Shown one piece after another: positions 61,631 through 64,000 of a stretch of 64,000 nucleotides of DNA (its first letter is position 1; each line of letters starts with the position of its first letter). Below the pieces are notes generated by a model. It was given only the letters and a program-made list of their open reading frames with translations, ran no database searches and was not told the DNA's origin. Location: contig QCXZ01000086.1 of NCBI GenBank assembly GCA_025024175.1, positions 744,001 through 808,000 on the forward strand, in the 5' to 3' direction. The translations under genes and the position numbers were made by a program. This DNA is from Rhyzopertha dominica (taxonomy: Eukaryota > Arthropoda > Insecta > Coleoptera > Bostrichidae).

Positions 61631-62000
61631 ATATTTGACTGGTTTTTACGCGTCACTGCATACAAAGAGAATTATATCTTCAATATTGGTTAGCCCAGCT
61701 TCACTGTAATCGGCCTCACCGGTGCCGAAAGCCAAAACTCTTGAGCGACCCCCTGTGGCTTTCCTCTGCCCTCTAGGGCCGAACCTTCCGCTTCCAGGAA
61801 CCCAGTGCACGCTGTGTTCACAATATTACACAAGCCGGGTACGAAGAAGTCATAAAATATGTGCTAAAACGTCAGCAGGATGTATCTCCTTCGTAGAAGG
61901 CATAGTCTTTAAAACGACGAGGTGGGTCCAGAAACGCGCGTCGGTTGAAATAATAACACCGGATTCCGATAATCATGCGGCTCTCTTCTTGTTTCAGCAG

Positions 62001-62188
62001 ACTGCAACGAAGGAAAAATTTCCGATACGGAGGAGTTGCTGGGACGATTGAGCCCGGAAAATGAGCTGACGGAGAACCGACCAGCTTGTACGACACCTCC
62101 GCCCCAAGCTTATCCAAATTCGCCATCCCACACGCCCACGCCGGCGTCCCAAGATGCGCAGCCTCCCCAGGAGCAACTAAATTTGGAG
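62001..62188 (+). CDS. Internal exon of an unidentified regulatory-type protein
   Basis: Good acceptor (CTTGTTTCAGCAG) and a GTATGA donor bound an open, GC-richer exon. After two phase bases it reads TGC AAC..., giving 'CNEGKISDTEELLGRLSPEN' and 'ELTENRPACTTPPPQAYPNS', then a Pro/Ser/Gln-rich run ending QLNLE. The composition is that of a transcription-factor linker. The 'RLSPENELTE' stretch is reminiscent of zinc-finger repressors of the GFI/senseless group, but this is weak. The acceptor is a NAGNAG pair, so an alternative start at 61998 would add one codon. Neighbouring exons are not found within 62189-64000, and upstream only the doubtful exon at 46.6 kb is a candidate. Confidence 0.6.
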
Positions 62189-64000
62189 GTATGAAACATT
62201 CTTCGTATGCCCACGGATTTTGATGCTTTGTTGCCCAGTACCGAATCGTTGGGAGACACAGTAAATAGATTTGTTGAGTAAATTGTGAAAAGAAACAGGA
62301 TATTTCGATTTTTTCGGAAACTATATACAGTGTGTCGAACTAAGTGGGCACCATTTGGGAGTGGACTAAATCTCAAAATGAAATAATCATAAATCATTTT
62401 TTGTAGTCGTCGAGAAAATTTCAATTTTGCTTTTATTATAATAAACGCTGATTGAAAACGACGGTCAGATATCCAATATTATCAGCATAGATCATTTTTG
62501 TCTGCAAGATCGACATTTAATGTGGGATGCATCCGCTAATTAATGAATTTTTGATAGCATAATGTCAAAACGCTAGGTAGACTTCATAAAACACAAAAAA
62601 TGGCTGCTTCCTTAACTTCTGAGAACATTGAAATTATTTTGATTTGTGGGAGATTACAAAACTCAATGAGAAACAGCAGTTATTTTTAGTAACAGACATC
62701 CAAATATCCAATTTTTCGTAATCATCTATTCTTGATATTGTAACAAATAAAGGTACTTTACCCTTGAGCAAATTTACATTTTTCGACAAACCCCGTATAC
62801 GACTACTAAAATACATGATTATTTGATAATAAAAAAGTTTCACGTATGGTGTCGACTTAGTTGAATAGACTGTATTTGACATAACGCATGTACAGTGTGT
62901 CCTATTTTTGTAGAAAGGTGAATTTTTGCGACCCTGTTCTACATTTTTTTTAGATAAATTCGTGAGGGAAAACATATTTTGGTTGCCTCTTGTAATTTTT
63001 TAGTTATAACCAAAAAATAGTAGAATCGAGTGATACAATTAGTTTTTTAATATCGCAAACAGCACTAAACTGGTACTTGGTTTAATAGAAACAATATTTG
63101 ACTGTGACTCCACGAAAAAGAACTTTTCTGTGCATTTCAAAATATGTTATTTCATTAATTTAATTTAATAAATAAAGCTTAAAAAGCGTTATCACAGCAG
63201 GTTCTGCAGTTTTATGGATTGATTATAGTTCTAATGTTAGTAATACGAATTAAATTTAACATAATCCACTGTAAGTGATTTTATGAGGTTGTCTCCTTTG
63301 AGAAAACATTAAATGATTCAAATAAATGTACTAATTAAAAATAATACACGTATACCTGTCTTAAATCAGCATTAAATCCATATTCATCAAACATCCCGAT
63401 CATTTTGTTAAGTCGCTAAAGATTTCCATCGTCCATTGTTTCAGTAGGTACGTATTTATTAATTTTGTGGCACGCCTTTGTAATTTGCTAGTATTATATC
63501 TCAGCTTTTACCTTTGACAGATATACGTGTCATCTATTTGGATTTTTGATTATTAGGTTAAGATAAAGACTTAGAACAATTGGATATAGTTTAACATTAT
63601 CATAGCGCCGGATGAATTATTAAATAATATATTTTGTAATTGTACGAAGGATTGTAGTGGTAATTGCAAATGACGGAAGTTGGTTTGATATCCTCTATAG
63701 TTTGTGATCAGTATTGCTCAAATTCAGAAACCTATATCATTGAAAATATCGATGATTTTGAAGCTATTAATCCAACAATTATTTCATCTACTCAGACAGA
63801 AATAGTGACAATGATATGGATATTAATAAACAACAGAAAACATATTTTTAAGGAATAGTTTCAGTACATAATGAAACACAAAACTCTATCATGTCGATAC
63901 CATGCTCATCTGTAACTGGTGCGGAAATGGATGCTTATTTATTTAATAGCAACGAAATTTGACGATTACAATTTAAAAAATATATAAAACGTTATTTAAA
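62189..64000. other. Non-coding end of the window
   Basis: 1.8 kb of AT-rich sequence, probably intron of the gene with the exon at 62001-62188. ACAGTGTGTC motifs at 62326 and 62892 might be diverged element ends. The open frame at 63664-63858 has no motif or splice support. Confidence 0.45.

Overview
The window is nuclear DNA of an insect, AT-rich with GC-richer gene islands. Evidence: spliced genes with GT-AG introns, several only 50-55 nt long; an arthropod-type glutamate-gated chloride channel; and relics of non-LTR, Penelope-like and Tc1/mariner-type elements. The very short introns and the repeat style would suit a beetle, but I cannot fix the order from sequence alone. Scattered single Ns and two one-base slips in short homopolymers inside otherwise intact conserved genes point to residual consensus errors in the assembly.

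Layout. 28-1290: decayed non-LTR retrotransposon (minus). 2165-9312: complete GluCl gene (plus) with two mutually exclusive copies of exon 3, a pair of perfect CRE palindromes upstream and a transposase relic in its last intron. 9411-10609: a DNA-transposon-like element with similar inverted ends. 13798-24779: three small minus-strand genes for glycine-rich secreted proteins: a three-exon gene spanning 4.9 kb, an orphan Gly/Trp/Tyr-rich terminal exon, and a single-exon prepropeptide with a dibasic site and a Gly-Ala-Gly pentapeptide repeat. A Penelope-like relic sits at 19100-19460. 28018-29370: a Polycomb RING finger protein of the PCGF3 type (plus), followed by a long AT-rich non-coding stretch. 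34017-36732: Ero1 (minus). 37715-42091: Cog3 (plus), head-to-head with Ero1 across about 1 kb.

42.1-64 kb is mostly repeat-derived: several non-LTR reverse transcriptase fragments, at least four Tc1/mariner-type transposase relics, a large imperfect inverted repeat at 53347-55612, and a very stable hairpin at 43485-43531. Two exons without a recognised gene stand out: a probable one near 46.6 kb and a convincing one at 62001-62188. They may belong to plus-strand genes extending beyond the window.

Functionally the recognised genes are independent: neuronal inhibition (GluCl), chromatin repression (PCGF3), oxidative protein folding in the ER (Ero1) and retrograde Golgi tethering (Cog3). Ero1 and Cog3 both serve the secretory pathway and share an intergenic promoter region. 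The glycine-rich genes look like a local cluster of extracellular-matrix, cuticle or secreted-peptide genes. No viral genes were recognised.
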